Of a stretch of DNA of 31,641 nt, positions 1-7,715 are shown in pieces (within the stretch, counting starts at the first letter, position 1; every line of letters starts with the position of its first letter). Made by a program: the position numbers and the translations under genes. The notes beneath the pieces are model-generated. The model was not told where the DNA came from. It made no database searches and was given only the letters and a program-made list of their open reading frames with translations. Source of the DNA: Faecalibacterium sp. UBA1771 (GTDB taxonomy: Bacteria; Bacillota; Clostridia; Oscillospirales; Ruminococcaceae); assembly GCA_002315315.1 (NCBI GenBank), contig DCGT01000012.1, positions 41,458 to 73,098 of the forward strand, in the 5' to 3' direction.

Positions 1-736
1 AGTGCTCGGCGAACTGTCTGCCCATATCGTAGGCAGCCTCTTTGGTGGAAAATCCACCCAAACCGCTGTGAATAACAGCCTTGTGAATCATTCCCTTGGT
101 AAGAGGTGAGCAGAACATAGAAATGGTAGAGCTTGCACCTGCCGACTGACCGAACACCATAACGTTATCGGGATCGCCGCCAAAGGCGGAAATATTCTCG
201 TGAACCCATTTGAGAGCAGCTGCCTGGTCAAGTGTACCGTAGTTGCCGGATCTGCCGTTTTCGTCCTCAAGAGATTTATCGGCGAGGAATCCGAAAACGT
301 GCAGGCGGTAGTTTATCGAAACATAAACAACATTTTTAGATGCAAACGCTTCACCGTCAAATTCTCTCTCATGAGCGAATCCGGACATAAATCCGCCGCC
401 GTAAATCCAAACGGCAACGGGCAGCTTTTCATCGGCTGTTTTTGCCGGAGTCCAGACATTCAGATACAGACAATCCTCACTGCACTCGAACGGCTCGTTC
501 TGCCACTCGTGGTCATAAAAAGACCCTTTTGTGTGCGGGAACTGCCACGGCGCGGGCATAAACTTATCGGCTTTTCTGACTCCATCCCACGGTTGAACGG
601 GCTGAGGAGCTTTCCAACGAAGCTCTCCGACAGGCGGGGCGGCAAAAGGTATTCCCTTGAAAACTGTTATGTCCTTATCGGGAATTTCCACACCGGATAC
701 TGCTCCGGCTTTGGTCTTTGCAATAGTAATTGCCAT
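1..736 (-). CDS. Type B carboxylesterase (para-nitrobenzyl esterase family), partial
   Basis: Only the first 245 codons are inside the window; the rest lies beyond the left edge. The product is an alpha/beta-hydrolase that cleaves carboxylic esters, probably in the cytoplasm because no signal peptide is visible. Family marks are the N-terminal block with GIPFAAPPVGELRW, the SEDCLYLNVWTP block (the disulfide-type Cys region of this family), the oxyanion-hole segment WIYGGGF, and the nucleophile elbow FGQSAGA with Ser198. The more usual elbow is GESAGG, so Gln replaces Glu here. The start is fixed by an AAGGAG ribosome binding site just upstream of the ATG and a good promoter. The natural substrate cannot be told. 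It is the first gene of its transcript. Confidence 0.93.
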   Translation of the reverse strand, partial: MAITIAKTKAGAVSGVEIPDKDITVFKGIPFAAPPVGELRWKAPQPVQPWDGVRKADKFMPAPWQFPHTKGSFYDHEWQNEPFECSEDCLYLNVWTPAKTADEKLPVAVWIYGGGFMSGFAHEREFDGEAFASKNVVYVSINYRLHVFGFLADKSLEDENGRSGNYGTLDQAAALKWVHENISAFGGDPDNVMVFGQSAGASSTISMFCSPLTKGMIHKAVIHSGLGGFSTKEAAYDMGRQFAEH

Positions 737-777
737 AAACTTCTCCTTGTTGTCGATAAATACAGGATTTTGTTTTC

Positions 778-807
778 ATTATATCATTCCGAATAGAATA
801 CCGTCAA
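778..807 (-). promoter_or_regulatory. Sigma-A-type promoter of the carboxylesterase gene
   Basis: Read on the minus strand: -35 TTGACG (802-807), 18-base spacer, -10 TATAAT (778-783). It lies about 42 bases upstream of the esterase ATG. Confidence 0.7.
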
Positions 808-862
808 TTTCGATTTGATGCTTTAAATTCAGCGGAAACCGCGAAAGCTTGAAAACAATAAA

Positions 863-900
863 AATCACAGTCTCCGTTATCTGAAATGAAGACTGTGATT
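863..900 (-). terminator. Rho-independent terminator of the 2-oxoacid oxidoreductase operon
   Basis: An 11-bp perfect stem, AATCACAGTCT (863-873) pairing with AGACTGTGATT (890-900), with a 16-base loop. On the minus strand it is followed by a T-rich run. It sits 14 bases past the stop of the last subunit gene. Confidence 0.8.
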
Positions 901-913
901 ATGTTAATTAATA

Positions 914-1447
914 TTATTCAAGACCCTTGCCGAGCTTGATTGCTCTTATGTTGGCGTCCACCAAATCGGCGTGCTTTGCGGAAACACTCTTGCGAATGCC
1001 CGCTTCGACCGATTCATCGCTGACAATCCGCACGGCGGCAAGCGCACGACCGAGCAAAATGATATTGGCAAGACCGTTCAAGCCCTCTTTTTCGGCAATA
1101 GCTGTCGCAGGCACCTTGATTACGGTGATGTCAGCTCGGTCACATTCTCGGTCAATGAGTGTGGAATCCATAACTACCACACCGCCCGGCGCAACGGCGT
1201 CGATGAATTTGTCGTATGACGGCAGATTCATAACTATGAGCAGATCGGGATTAAGTACGAGCGGAGAGCCTATGGCACGGTCGGAGATAACGACGGAGCA
1301 ATTAGCCGTGCCGCCTCTCATTTCGGGTCCGTAGGACGGAAGCCACGAAACCTCCTTGCCGTCGCACAATCCCGCGTATGCGGTAACCTTACCGGCGAAC
1401 AGTATTCCCTGTCCGCCGAAGCCGGCAAATACTATATTCTTCGGCAT
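914..1447 (-). CDS. korC: 2-oxoacid:ferredoxin oxidoreductase, gamma subunit
   Basis: This is the gamma subunit of a four-subunit 2-oxoacid:ferredoxin oxidoreductase, which oxidatively decarboxylates 2-oxoacids to acyl-CoA while reducing ferredoxin in the cytoplasm. The 177-residue length is normal for a free-standing gamma subunit. The N-terminal FAGFGGQGILFAGKVTAYAG segment and the following SWLPSYGPEMRGGTANCSV block are typical of the family. The gene begins one base after the beta-subunit stop and is last in the operon, followed by a terminator. Whether the substrate is 2-oxoglutarate, branched-chain 2-oxoacids or another 2-oxoacid is not decided by the sequence; the symbol follows the kor naming. 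Confidence 0.9.
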   Translation of the reverse strand: MPKNIVFAGFGGQGILFAGKVTAYAGLCDGKEVSWLPSYGPEMRGGTANCSVVISDRAIGSPLVLNPDLLIVMNLPSYDKFIDAVAPGGVVVMDSTLIDRECDRADITVIKVPATAIAEKEGLNGLANIILLGRALAAVRIVSDESVEAGIRKSVSAKHADLVDANIRAIKLGKGLE

Positions 1448-1448
1448 A

Positions 1449-2198
1449 TTACTTACCCTCCCCGGTTATATCCTTGTAAACTCCGAGAGGATAGTAAGGA
1501 ATCATATTTTCGTCTATCCAGTCGAGAGCCTCGGACGGAGACATTCCCCAGTTGGTCGGACAGCTCGAAATCACCTCGACAATGGAGAAGCCCTTGCCTG
1601 CAAGCTGAGTTTCAAACGCCTTTTTTATAGCCTTTTTGGCGGCGATAACGTTCTTCGGCTTGTTTACGGCAACGCGTTCGGCATAGGCAACACCGGTAAG
1701 CGTAGACAGCATTTCACATACGCGGACGGGGTAACCTGCGATTTTGGGGTCGCGTCCGTAGGGTGTTGTCTGCGTAACCTGACCGGGAAGAGTGGTCGGA
1801 GCCATCTGACCGCCTGTCATACCGTAGATGGCATTATTTACAAATATTACCGTAATGTTCTCGCCGCGGGTAGCGGAATGAACTGTTTCGGCAGTACCTA
1901 TTGCGGCAAGGTCGCCGTCGCCCTGATAGGTGAAAACGCACAGATCGGGACGGGTACGCTTTACGCCGGTAGCAATAGCGGGCGCGCGTCCGTGAGGAGC
2001 CTCGATCATATCGCATCCGAAATAGTCATAAGCCATAACGGAGCATCCGACCGGCGCGACACCGACCGTTTTGCCCTCAACACCGAGCTCATCCAGCGTC
2101 TCCGCGACAAGACGGTGAATTATGCCGTGGTTACAGCCGGGGCAGTAATGGGTGGGAACATCGAGTAATGCCTTGGGTCTTTCAAATACTACCGCCAT
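1449..2198 (-). CDS. korB: 2-oxoacid:ferredoxin oxidoreductase, beta (thiamine pyrophosphate) subunit
   Basis: This is the thiamine-diphosphate-binding subunit of the complex. Evidence is the CPGCNHGIIHRL motif near the N-terminus, the ThDP/Mg-binding segment around QGDGDLAAIGTAE, and VNNAIYGMTGGQMAPTT, which is hallmark sequence of this family. At 249 residues it is about the usual length. It overlaps the preceding alpha-subunit gene by one base and is followed after a single base by the gamma subunit, so the three are surely translated together. The exact 2-oxoacid used is unknown. Confidence 0.93.
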   Translation of the reverse strand: MAVVFERPKALLDVPTHYCPGCNHGIIHRLVAETLDELGVEGKTVGVAPVGCSVMAYDYFGCDMIEAPHGRAPAIATGVKRTRPDLCVFTYQGDGDLAAIGTAETVHSATRGENITVIFVNNAIYGMTGGQMAPTTLPGQVTQTTPYGRDPKIAGYPVRVCEMLSTLTGVAYAERVAVNKPKNVIAAKKAIKKAFETQLAGKGFSIVEVISSCPTNWGMSPSEALDWIDENMIPYYPLGVYKDITGEGK

Positions 2199-3271
2199 TA
2201 TCTGACACCTCCCGCAATTTTCTTAATATTTTCAAGTATTTCAACCGGTGTGGGAATTACTCCTCCCATACGTCCGAAAAATTCGACCGGAACGGAGCAG
2301 TTGACTGCAAGCTTAACGTCGTCAATCATCTGACCGGCGTTCATTTCGACGGTAAGGATAGCCTTGAGCTTTTCGGCACGCTCGGAAATAAGCTTGCTTG
2401 GGAAAGGCCAAAGGGTAATCGGACGGATAAGACCGACCTTGATTCCCTGTTCCCGCGCCATATCAATGGCGGTACCGGCAACGCGTGCGACAGCGCCGTA
2501 TGCGACAATGGCATACTCAGCATCATCCATCATATAGAACGCGGCACGCGGTTCTTTTTCGCTGATAATCTTGTATCTCTCCTCGCGCTCGAGGTTTTTG
2601 ACCTCAAGTGCGTCGGGCTGCAGATAAAGACTGTTTATGATATTGTGAGCGCGTTTGTCCTCATGACCGCTTGTCGCCCACGGCTTATCCGCCATAACCG
2701 GCTCGCGCTCGGGGAATTCTACCGGCTCCATCATCTGACCGAGCAGACCGTCGGACAGAAGCATAGCGGGGACACGGTATTTTTCCGACAGCTCAAAGGC
2801 GTCGAAAACAAGGTCAACCGTTTCCTGAATGGAGGACGGCGCAAACACGAGCAGGTGTGCTCCGCCGTGACCGGGCGCCTTGGTAGCCTGCCAATAGTCA
2901 CCCTGTGCAGGCTGAATACCTCCGAGTCCCGGACCGGCACGCTGAACGTTTACGATGAGACACGGAAGATCGCTTCCCGCTATGTAGGAGATACCCTCGC
3001 TCTTAAGGCTGATACCCGGAGAGGATGAGCTGGTCATTGCTCTCGCACCGGTCGAAGCCGAACCGAGTACCATATTTACCGCCGCAAGCTCGCTTTCCGC
3101 CTGCAGATATACGCCGCCGTCCATTTTGGGAAGCTTCTTCGCCATATAAGCGGCAAGCTCTGTCTGCGGCGTAATGGGATAACCGAAGAAACGGATACAG
3201 CCTGCTCTTATCGCCGCTTCACCGAGTGCTTCGTTGCCCTTCATAAGAAATTTTTCCGACATATCATTCAC
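2198..3271 (-). CDS. vorB: 2-oxoacid:ferredoxin oxidoreductase, alpha subunit (VorB type)
   Basis: This is the alpha subunit (pyruvate-ferredoxin-oxidoreductase N-terminal-like fold plus transketolase C-terminal-like domain), 357 residues. Recognisable blocks are FLMKGNEALGEAAIRAGC at the N-terminus, FFGYPITPQTELAAYMA, SSSSPGISLKSEGISYIAGS, and the C-terminal GLIRPITLWPFPSKLI. The layout matches the protein usually named VorB (also KorA) in Clostridia, where it serves branched-chain 2-oxoacid oxidation; that substrate is inferred from naming practice and not shown by the sequence. It overlaps the ferredoxin-like delta subunit gene by 8 bases and the beta gene by one base. Confidence 0.92.
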   Translation of the reverse strand: MNDMSEKFLMKGNEALGEAAIRAGCIRFFGYPITPQTELAAYMAKKLPKMDGGVYLQAESELAAVNMVLGSASTGARAMTSSSSPGISLKSEGISYIAGSDLPCLIVNVQRAGPGLGGIQPAQGDYWQATKAPGHGGAHLLVFAPSSIQETVDLVFDAFELSEKYRVPAMLLSDGLLGQMMEPVEFPEREPVMADKPWATSGHEDKRAHNIINSLYLQPDALEVKNLEREERYKIISEKEPRAAFYMMDDAEYAIVAYGAVARVAGTAIDMAREQGIKVGLIRPITLWPFPSKLISERAEKLKAILTVEMNAGQMIDDVKLAVNCSVPVEFFGRMGGVIPTPVEILENIKKIAGGVR

Positions 3272-3482
3272 CTCTTTCCACCGTCAGTGCAACATCGGGA
3301 CACATAAGTGCGCACATTGCACATCCGATACATTTTTCGGCATTCACTACGGATGCCGGGTGGTAGCCCTTGACATTCAGACGCTCGGAATTGAGCGCAA
3401 GAACACCATTGGGGCAGAAGCGTGTACAAAGACCGCAGCCCTTGCAGCGGTCTTCGTTTACCGTTACACTACCTTTTGCCAT
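3264..3482 (-). CDS. korD: 2-oxoacid:ferredoxin oxidoreductase, delta subunit (2x[4Fe-4S] ferredoxin)
   Basis: This is a 72-residue ferredoxin-like subunit that passes electrons from the catalytic subunits to soluble ferredoxin. Two complete 4Fe-4S motifs are present: Cys13/16/19/23 (CKGCGLCTRFCP) and Cys51/54/57/61 (CIGCAMCALMCP). The reading frame stays open to 3512, but I place the start at the ATG ending at 3482: it has an AAGGAG site at proper spacing and gives the usual N-terminus MAKGSVTVNEDRCKGC. It is the first gene of the delta-alpha-beta-gamma operon. I see no clear promoter in the 71 bases upstream, so read-through from the ATPase gene is possible. Confidence 0.93.
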   Translation of the reverse strand: MAKGSVTVNEDRCKGCGLCTRFCPNGVLALNSERLNVKGYHPASVVNAEKCIGCAMCALMCPDVALTVERGE

Positions 3483-3553
3483 ACTTTTTCTCCTTATTTG
3501 CAGACCTCGCACCTTAGCACAAGGTCATTTTTTACTTTTTCTACCGGCAAAAT

Positions 3554-4207
3554 TTACATTTCCCACGGCAGACGGACAAATCGCTTTACATTGAAAAGAT
3601 TGCCGACCCGAGGCGTGATACCGTCAAGCGTAAGCGTTGCGATGATAGGTATTTCGGTAAGACACGACAGCTCGTTTGCCGACGGAACTGAGCTTTCGAT
3701 ATCGGAAGCCGTGGTCGCAGATGATAAATTGGATGAATTTACCAGATATGTAACCCGCTGTCTCGAAGTCGCCTCGACCGCCGCTATATGCTCGGGTACC
3801 GTAACAACATCGCTTGTCTGCGGACGAAATGCGCTGAACAGATAGAGCATATCAATATTATGCAGTTCGTTTGCATATCTGCCGAGCACCGCCGCTCCCG
3901 CGTCGTCTCCGCCGAGGTCAACGATTACTCGGCTATCTCCGTCAAAAGCTCCCGAGATTTCACGGGGCAGTGACGGAACATCGAGCATAGTGTTGGCAAA
4001 ATTAGGCTTGAGCAGCTTTACGCCGTTTTCGGCAAGCATTTTATCGTGGTCAGCCGTGCGAAAATAAGGATTTACAATGTCGAGGTCAATAAGAATGACA
4101 TTTTCGCCGCGCGATGCGAACAGAAGTGCAAGATTCAGTGAGAAATTTGTCTTGCCGACTCCGTAATGTCCCGTCACGACGGTAATGCGTTTCAAATCCT
4201 CAAACAC
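3554..4207 (-). CDS. MinD/ParA-like P-loop ATPase
   Basis: This is a 217-residue P-loop ATPase of the SIMIBI/ParA-MinD type, cytoplasmic, role unknown. The Walker A is GHYGVGKT, immediately followed by an Asn and the helix FSLNLALLFASRG; it lacks the leading KGG of classical ParA/MinD. LIDLDIVNPYFRTAD and VIVDLGGDD supply the switch I/Walker B-like acidic segments. The frame is open up to 4339, but that extension crosses a terminator hairpin and a promoter, so I choose the GTG at 4207, preceded by GGAGAGGGG. It lies 72 bases upstream of the oxidoreductase operon. A role in that enzyme's maturation is possible from context only. Confidence 0.82.
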   Translation of the reverse strand: MFEDLKRITVVTGHYGVGKTNFSLNLALLFASRGENVILIDLDIVNPYFRTADHDKMLAENGVKLLKPNFANTMLDVPSLPREISGAFDGDSRVIVDLGGDDAGAAVLGRYANELHNIDMLYLFSAFRPQTSDVVTVPEHIAAVEATSRQRVTYLVNSSNLSSATTASDIESSVPSANELSCLTEIPIIATLTLDGITPRVGNLFNVKRFVRLPWEM

Positions 4208-4238
4208 CGTTTCAATCCCCTCTCCGTTATATTGATAT

Positions 4239-4267
4239 ATTATATCATCAGAATAATTATACCGCAA
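4239..4267 (-). promoter_or_regulatory. Promoter of the MinD-like ATPase gene
   Basis: Minus strand: -35 TTGCGG (4262-4267), 17-base spacer, -10 TATAAT (4239-4244). It sits between the spoIVB terminator and the GTG start at 4207, supporting that start. Confidence 0.6.
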
Positions 4268-4283
4268 TGGATAAACAAAAAAT

Positions 4284-4305
4284 AAGCGACAAATTATTGT
4301 CGCTT
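4284..4305 (-). terminator. Terminator downstream of spoIVB
   Basis: A 9-bp perfect stem AAGCGACAA/TTGTCGCTT with a 4-base loop. On the minus strand it is followed by ATTTTTTGTTT. It starts about 30 bases past the spoIVB stop codon. Confidence 0.85.
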
Positions 4306-4335
4306 TAAAGGTATTATTTGATTGCTGTTTTGTGT

Positions 4336-5544
4336 TCATGCCGCCGATTTTTGCTTTGTACGGTCATTCAGCAGCATATTCTCGATGAAAATTCCGTAAC
4401 CTTTTTCCGGCTCGTTTACAAAAACGTGTGTCACAGCGCCAATGATTTTGCCGTCCTGAACAATGGGACTGCCCGACATTCCCTGAACTATGCCGCCTGT
4501 CTTGGAAATCAAGTCGGTGTCGGTGACTCGAATTACCATATTTTTAGTCATACTGCGGTCGGACAAATTAATCTGCTCTATTTCAACATCGCAGTATTCA
4601 GGCTCGCTGCCGTCAACCGTAGTCAATATCTTAGCCTTGCCGGTGTGAATTTCCTGTTTTAAGCCTACCGGCATCGTCAAATCATCGCAATCGGTCAACA
4701 GCTTTCCGTAAATACCCGTTTCGCAGTTATAATCGAGCGTCGCGAACGGCGCATCCGTCACAAACATTCCTCTCAGCTCTCCGGGCAAACCGATTGAGCC
4801 TTTGCGGACGTCGGTTATGACCACATCGACAAATTCACCGCTGCTGACGGGATAAATTACGCCGGTATCAACATCGGAAATACCGTGACCGAGACCTGCA
4901 ACCGAACCGTCGGAGGGATCAATGTAAGTTAAAGTTCCTATCCCCGCAGATGAATCGCGTACCCACATACCGATTTTGTATCCTCCGGAATCGCTGACGG
5001 GAACAACGTGCGTTGCAATCTCGACGTTGTCGCGCCGATATACGACCTCAAGCGGTCTACCCTCACTCGCGCTCACAATCGAGCTTAATTCGTCGTTGCC
5101 GGAAACTATTTTCCCGTCGACGGTAATTATTATATCACCTTCCTCAATTCCCGCCTCCTTTGCGGGACAGCAGGTACCGGAAGGAGCATAAATATCGCCG
5201 AATCCGACCGCCATAACACCCTGCGAAAACAGCTTGATGCCGAACGGCTCTCCGCTTGCGACAAGTGACAGCTCTTCCACTGAGGTTACTCTGACATTTT
5301 TGAGCGGTATCAATCCAAAAAGCTTCAGCCTGCCCTCAACCGAGTCACCCGTACTCACCGAAGCTTCGGCAACCTTGCCGATATCGGTCGACACCGTAAG
5401 CAGACCGTTGCGGTAGCTGAAGCTTTCTCCGTCAAATACCGTAACTCTGTCGGGCAGATAGGTTCCGACGGCAAACGACACCGCAAACATTGAAATCCAA
5501 GCAAAGGTAAAAACCGCAGTCAACCAACGCGCCAAACGTTTCAT
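4336..5544 (-). CDS. spoIVB: SpoIVB serine peptidase (family S55)
   Basis: In Bacillus, SpoIVB is made in the forespore, secreted into the intermembrane space, and cleaves SpoIVFA to trigger pro-sigma-K processing. The 402-residue protein has an N-terminal membrane/signal segment (about residues 7-29), a PDZ region (about 100-180, with the typical KEAGIEEGDIIITVDGK), and a C-terminal S55 peptidase domain. Likely catalytic residues are His220 (GLGHGISD), Asp344 and Ser359 (GMSGSPI); the Asp-Ser spacing of 15 agrees with the Bacillus enzyme as I remember it. A GGGAGGTG site precedes the ATG. The upstream promoter resembles the sigma-F/sigma-G type. A terminator follows, so it is probably monocistronic. 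Confidence 0.95.
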   Translation of the reverse strand: MKRLARWLTAVFTFAWISMFAVSFAVGTYLPDRVTVFDGESFSYRNGLLTVSTDIGKVAEASVSTGDSVEGRLKLFGLIPLKNVRVTSVEELSLVASGEPFGIKLFSQGVMAVGFGDIYAPSGTCCPAKEAGIEEGDIIITVDGKIVSGNDELSSIVSASEGRPLEVVYRRDNVEIATHVVPVSDSGGYKIGMWVRDSSAGIGTLTYIDPSDGSVAGLGHGISDVDTGVIYPVSSGEFVDVVITDVRKGSIGLPGELRGMFVTDAPFATLDYNCETGIYGKLLTDCDDLTMPVGLKQEIHTGKAKILTTVDGSEPEYCDVEIEQINLSDRSMTKNMVIRVTDTDLISKTGGIVQGMSGSPIVQDGKIIGAVTHVFVNEPEKGYGIFIENMLLNDRTKQKSAA

Positions 5545-5575
5545 TTAAAGCACCTCCCGTCTGTCATACCGAATG

Positions 5576-5605
5576 TAGTATGCCCCGACGGGAGCGACAA
5601 TAAAC
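5576..5605 (-). promoter_or_regulatory. Putative forespore sigma-F/sigma-G-type promoter of spoIVB
   Basis: Minus strand: a -10-like CATACTA (5576-5582) matches the CATnnTA core of forespore promoters. A -35-like GTTTA (5601-5605) lies 18 bases upstream, one mismatch from GnATR. The -10 ends about 31 bases before the spoIVB ATG. I see no good TTGACA/TATAAT pair nearby. Assignment rests on Bacillus consensus sequences. Confidence 0.55.
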
Positions 5606-5737
5606 GGAAAAGGTGTCGAAAAAATATTACATAAACAGCTGACGAATAAAAATATCCGTCAATTCAATAATAACCGGCGATTAGAGCAACCGACTAAGAT
5701 ACACTCCGTGCGGAGATGATATAAATTTTCGACAAGA

Positions 5738-5768
5738 AAACCGCCGCTTCAATATGAAGCGGCGGTTT
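5738..5768 (-). terminator. Terminator of the murR-baiN-cmk-plsC-ispH operon
   Basis: A 13-bp perfect GC-rich stem, AAACCGCCGCTTC/GAAGCGGCGGTTT, with a 5-base loop. It lies 24 bases past the ispH-S1 stop. The minus-strand tail is TCTTGTC after the stem's own T run. Confidence 0.85.
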
Positions 5769-5792
5769 GATAATCTTGATTATACCGAATGA

Positions 5793-7715
5793 TTACTCGG
5801 CAGCCTCTTCCTCAACAGGAGCATCAAGCTTCATAGTGAGGGAAACACGCTTGCGGTCGTAGTCGATACCGATAAGCTTTACGTTGACAGTCTGACCGAC
5901 CTCGAGTACATCGGAGGTCTTTTCGACACGGTCGTTGGAAATCTCGGAAATATGGACGAGTCCATCGATACCCGGGATAACCTTTACAAAGGCGCCGAAC
6001 TTGGTCAGAGAAACAACGGTAGACTCAAAGATGTCACCGACAGCGTAGGTGTTCTTGAGAACGGTCCACGGATTATCCTCTTCACGGCGATGACCGAGAG
6101 AAATTCTTCTGCGCTCGGTGTCGATTTCCTTGACATATACGTCCAAATCATCACCGACGGCTACTACATCGGCAGGATTGCGGACACGCTGCCAAGACAG
6201 CTCGGAGATATGAACCATACCGTCCACTCCGCCCAGGTCTACGAAAGCACCGTAGCTGGTGAGGGACTTGACCTTGCCGGCAAACTTGTCACCGACCTGA
6301 ATCTTGCTCCAAAACTCATCACGCTTGGCATCGCGCTCAGCCTGCAGGATTGCACGGATAGAGCCGATGGCACGGCGACGCTGGGGATTGTACTCGATAA
6401 TCTTTATCTTTATGTTGGTGTGAAGCATACCGTCAAACGGCTCGCCTCTGTAAAGAGTTGCCTGAGAAGCGGGAATAAAGACGCGGACACCCTTAACGGT
6501 GGCAACGAGTCCCTTTTCGACTACCTCGGTAACATAAGCATCGACGATCTCTCCGCTCTCGGCAGCCTCGGCAACCGCCGACAAACCCTCGGCGGAATCA
6601 ACGCGCTTTTTGGACAGCGTAATGATTCCCTCCTGGTCGTTAACCTTAATAACCATAAGATTAATCTCATCACCGATTTTGACGAGATCCTCAAGCTTCG
6701 CATTATCGTCGCTCATTTCGTCAGCCGGAACAAAGCCGGTCTGCTTTGTACCGATGTCTACAACCACTTCGTTGGAACGAATCTCGGTAACAATACCCTT
6801 GACGCGCTGATTGCGGTGAACGGGTTTCAGGGAATCCTCCAAAGCCTCTTCGAAATTAAAGGCTTCGTCATTGATAATTTCGCTCATGTATATGAGCACC
6901 TCCTCGATTAGCGGGGCAGGCGTTGAAGCTCCGGCTGTTACACCGACGCTGTTCGCTCCCGCAAACATTTCTCTGCGCAGATCCCGACTTGACCCGACAA
7001 GATAAGTAGGCGCATATTCGGCGCATATATCCCTGAGCTTGCGGGTGTTGGAACTGTTACTGCCGCCTGCGACGATGCACACATCACTGCTTTGGGCAAG
7101 CTCCCGTGCTTCTCGCTGACGCATTGCAGTTGCTCCGCAAACCGTGTCGTATGTCTCAATATCGCTATACAGGGTCTTAGCGCAGTCCACGCATTTTCTA
7201 TATTGTAACAGATTAAAAGTAGTTTGTGCAACTATTATACAAGGTATATCGCCTGTTTTTTTAAAAATTTTTTCTTTTAACTCAATTTCATTGCCGAAAA
7301 CATACGATTTATCGACACAATGACCGATAATTCCCATTACTTCGGGGTGAGAAGCGTCTCCGGCAATAAGCACAGCTCGCTTTTGAGTGTTGTTTTCACC
7401 GACAATGCGGTGAATTTTTTTGACATGAGGGCAGGTTGCGTCGAGCGTTTCTATACCAAGCTCCTCACATTGACTGAAAATCTCTGCCGGAACGCCGTGA
7501 CTGCGAATCACAAGCACCGAACCGTCGGGAGTCTGCTCGGGACTGTCGACCGCTATTGCGCCGCGTGCCGCAAGGTCGTCAACGACAATGTCATTGTGTA
7601 TTATCGGTCCGAGCGTTGCAACGCTTCTGCCTTCGGACAAAAGCCTCTCAACCGAGCTGACTGCTTTGTCAACGCCGAAGCAAAATCCCGCACTCTTTGC
7701 AACGGTTATCCTCAT
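5793..7715 (-). CDS. ispH: Fused 4-hydroxy-3-methylbut-2-enyl diphosphate reductase and ribosomal protein S1-like protein
   Basis: A 640-residue fusion known from Clostridia. Residues about 1-280 are IspH, the last enzyme of the methylerythritol phosphate pathway, reducing HMBPP to IPP and DMAPP with a [4Fe-4S] cluster. The three cluster cysteines are Cys12 (GFCFGV), Cys95 (DATCPHVKK) and Cys193 (TVCGAT); the conserved His40, His73, His123 and Glu125 are also present. Residues about 297-635 hold four S1 RNA-binding repeats; the last two (YGAFVDLGGVDGMVHISE and FGAFVKVIPGIDGLVHISE) are the most canonical. The start overlaps plsC by 4 bases (ATGA). It is the last gene of the operon. Whether the S1 part acts in translation, as S1 does, is not shown. 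Confidence 0.96.
   Translation of the reverse strand: MRITVAKSAGFCFGVDKAVSSVERLLSEGRSVATLGPIIHNDIVVDDLAARGAIAVDSPEQTPDGSVLVIRSHGVPAEIFSQCEELGIETLDATCPHVKKIHRIVGENNTQKRAVLIAGDASHPEVMGIIGHCVDKSYVFGNEIELKEKIFKKTGDIPCIIVAQTTFNLLQYRKCVDCAKTLYSDIETYDTVCGATAMRQREARELAQSSDVCIVAGGSNSSNTRKLRDICAEYAPTYLVGSSRDLRREMFAGANSVGVTAGASTPAPLIEEVLIYMSEIINDEAFNFEEALEDSLKPVHRNQRVKGIVTEIRSNEVVVDIGTKQTGFVPADEMSDDNAKLEDLVKIGDEINLMVIKVNDQEGIITLSKKRVDSAEGLSAVAEAAESGEIVDAYVTEVVEKGLVATVKGVRVFIPASQATLYRGEPFDGMLHTNIKIKIIEYNPQRRRAIGSIRAILQAERDAKRDEFWSKIQVGDKFAGKVKSLTSYGAFVDLGGVDGMVHISELSWQRVRNPADVVAVGDDLDVYVKEIDTERRRISLGHRREEDNPWTVLKNTYAVGDIFESTVVSLTKFGAFVKVIPGIDGLVHISEISNDRVEKTSDVLEVGQTVNVKLIGIDYDRKRVSLTMKLDAPVEEEAAE

Noticed and set aside
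1356..3028. Two long plus-strand frames opposite the oxidoreductase operon
   Set aside because: Mirror frames of the clearly coding korB and vorB genes.
5952..6911. 319-codon plus-strand frame opposite ispH-S1
   Set aside because: Antisense shadow of a well-supported gene; no ribosome binding site or family features.
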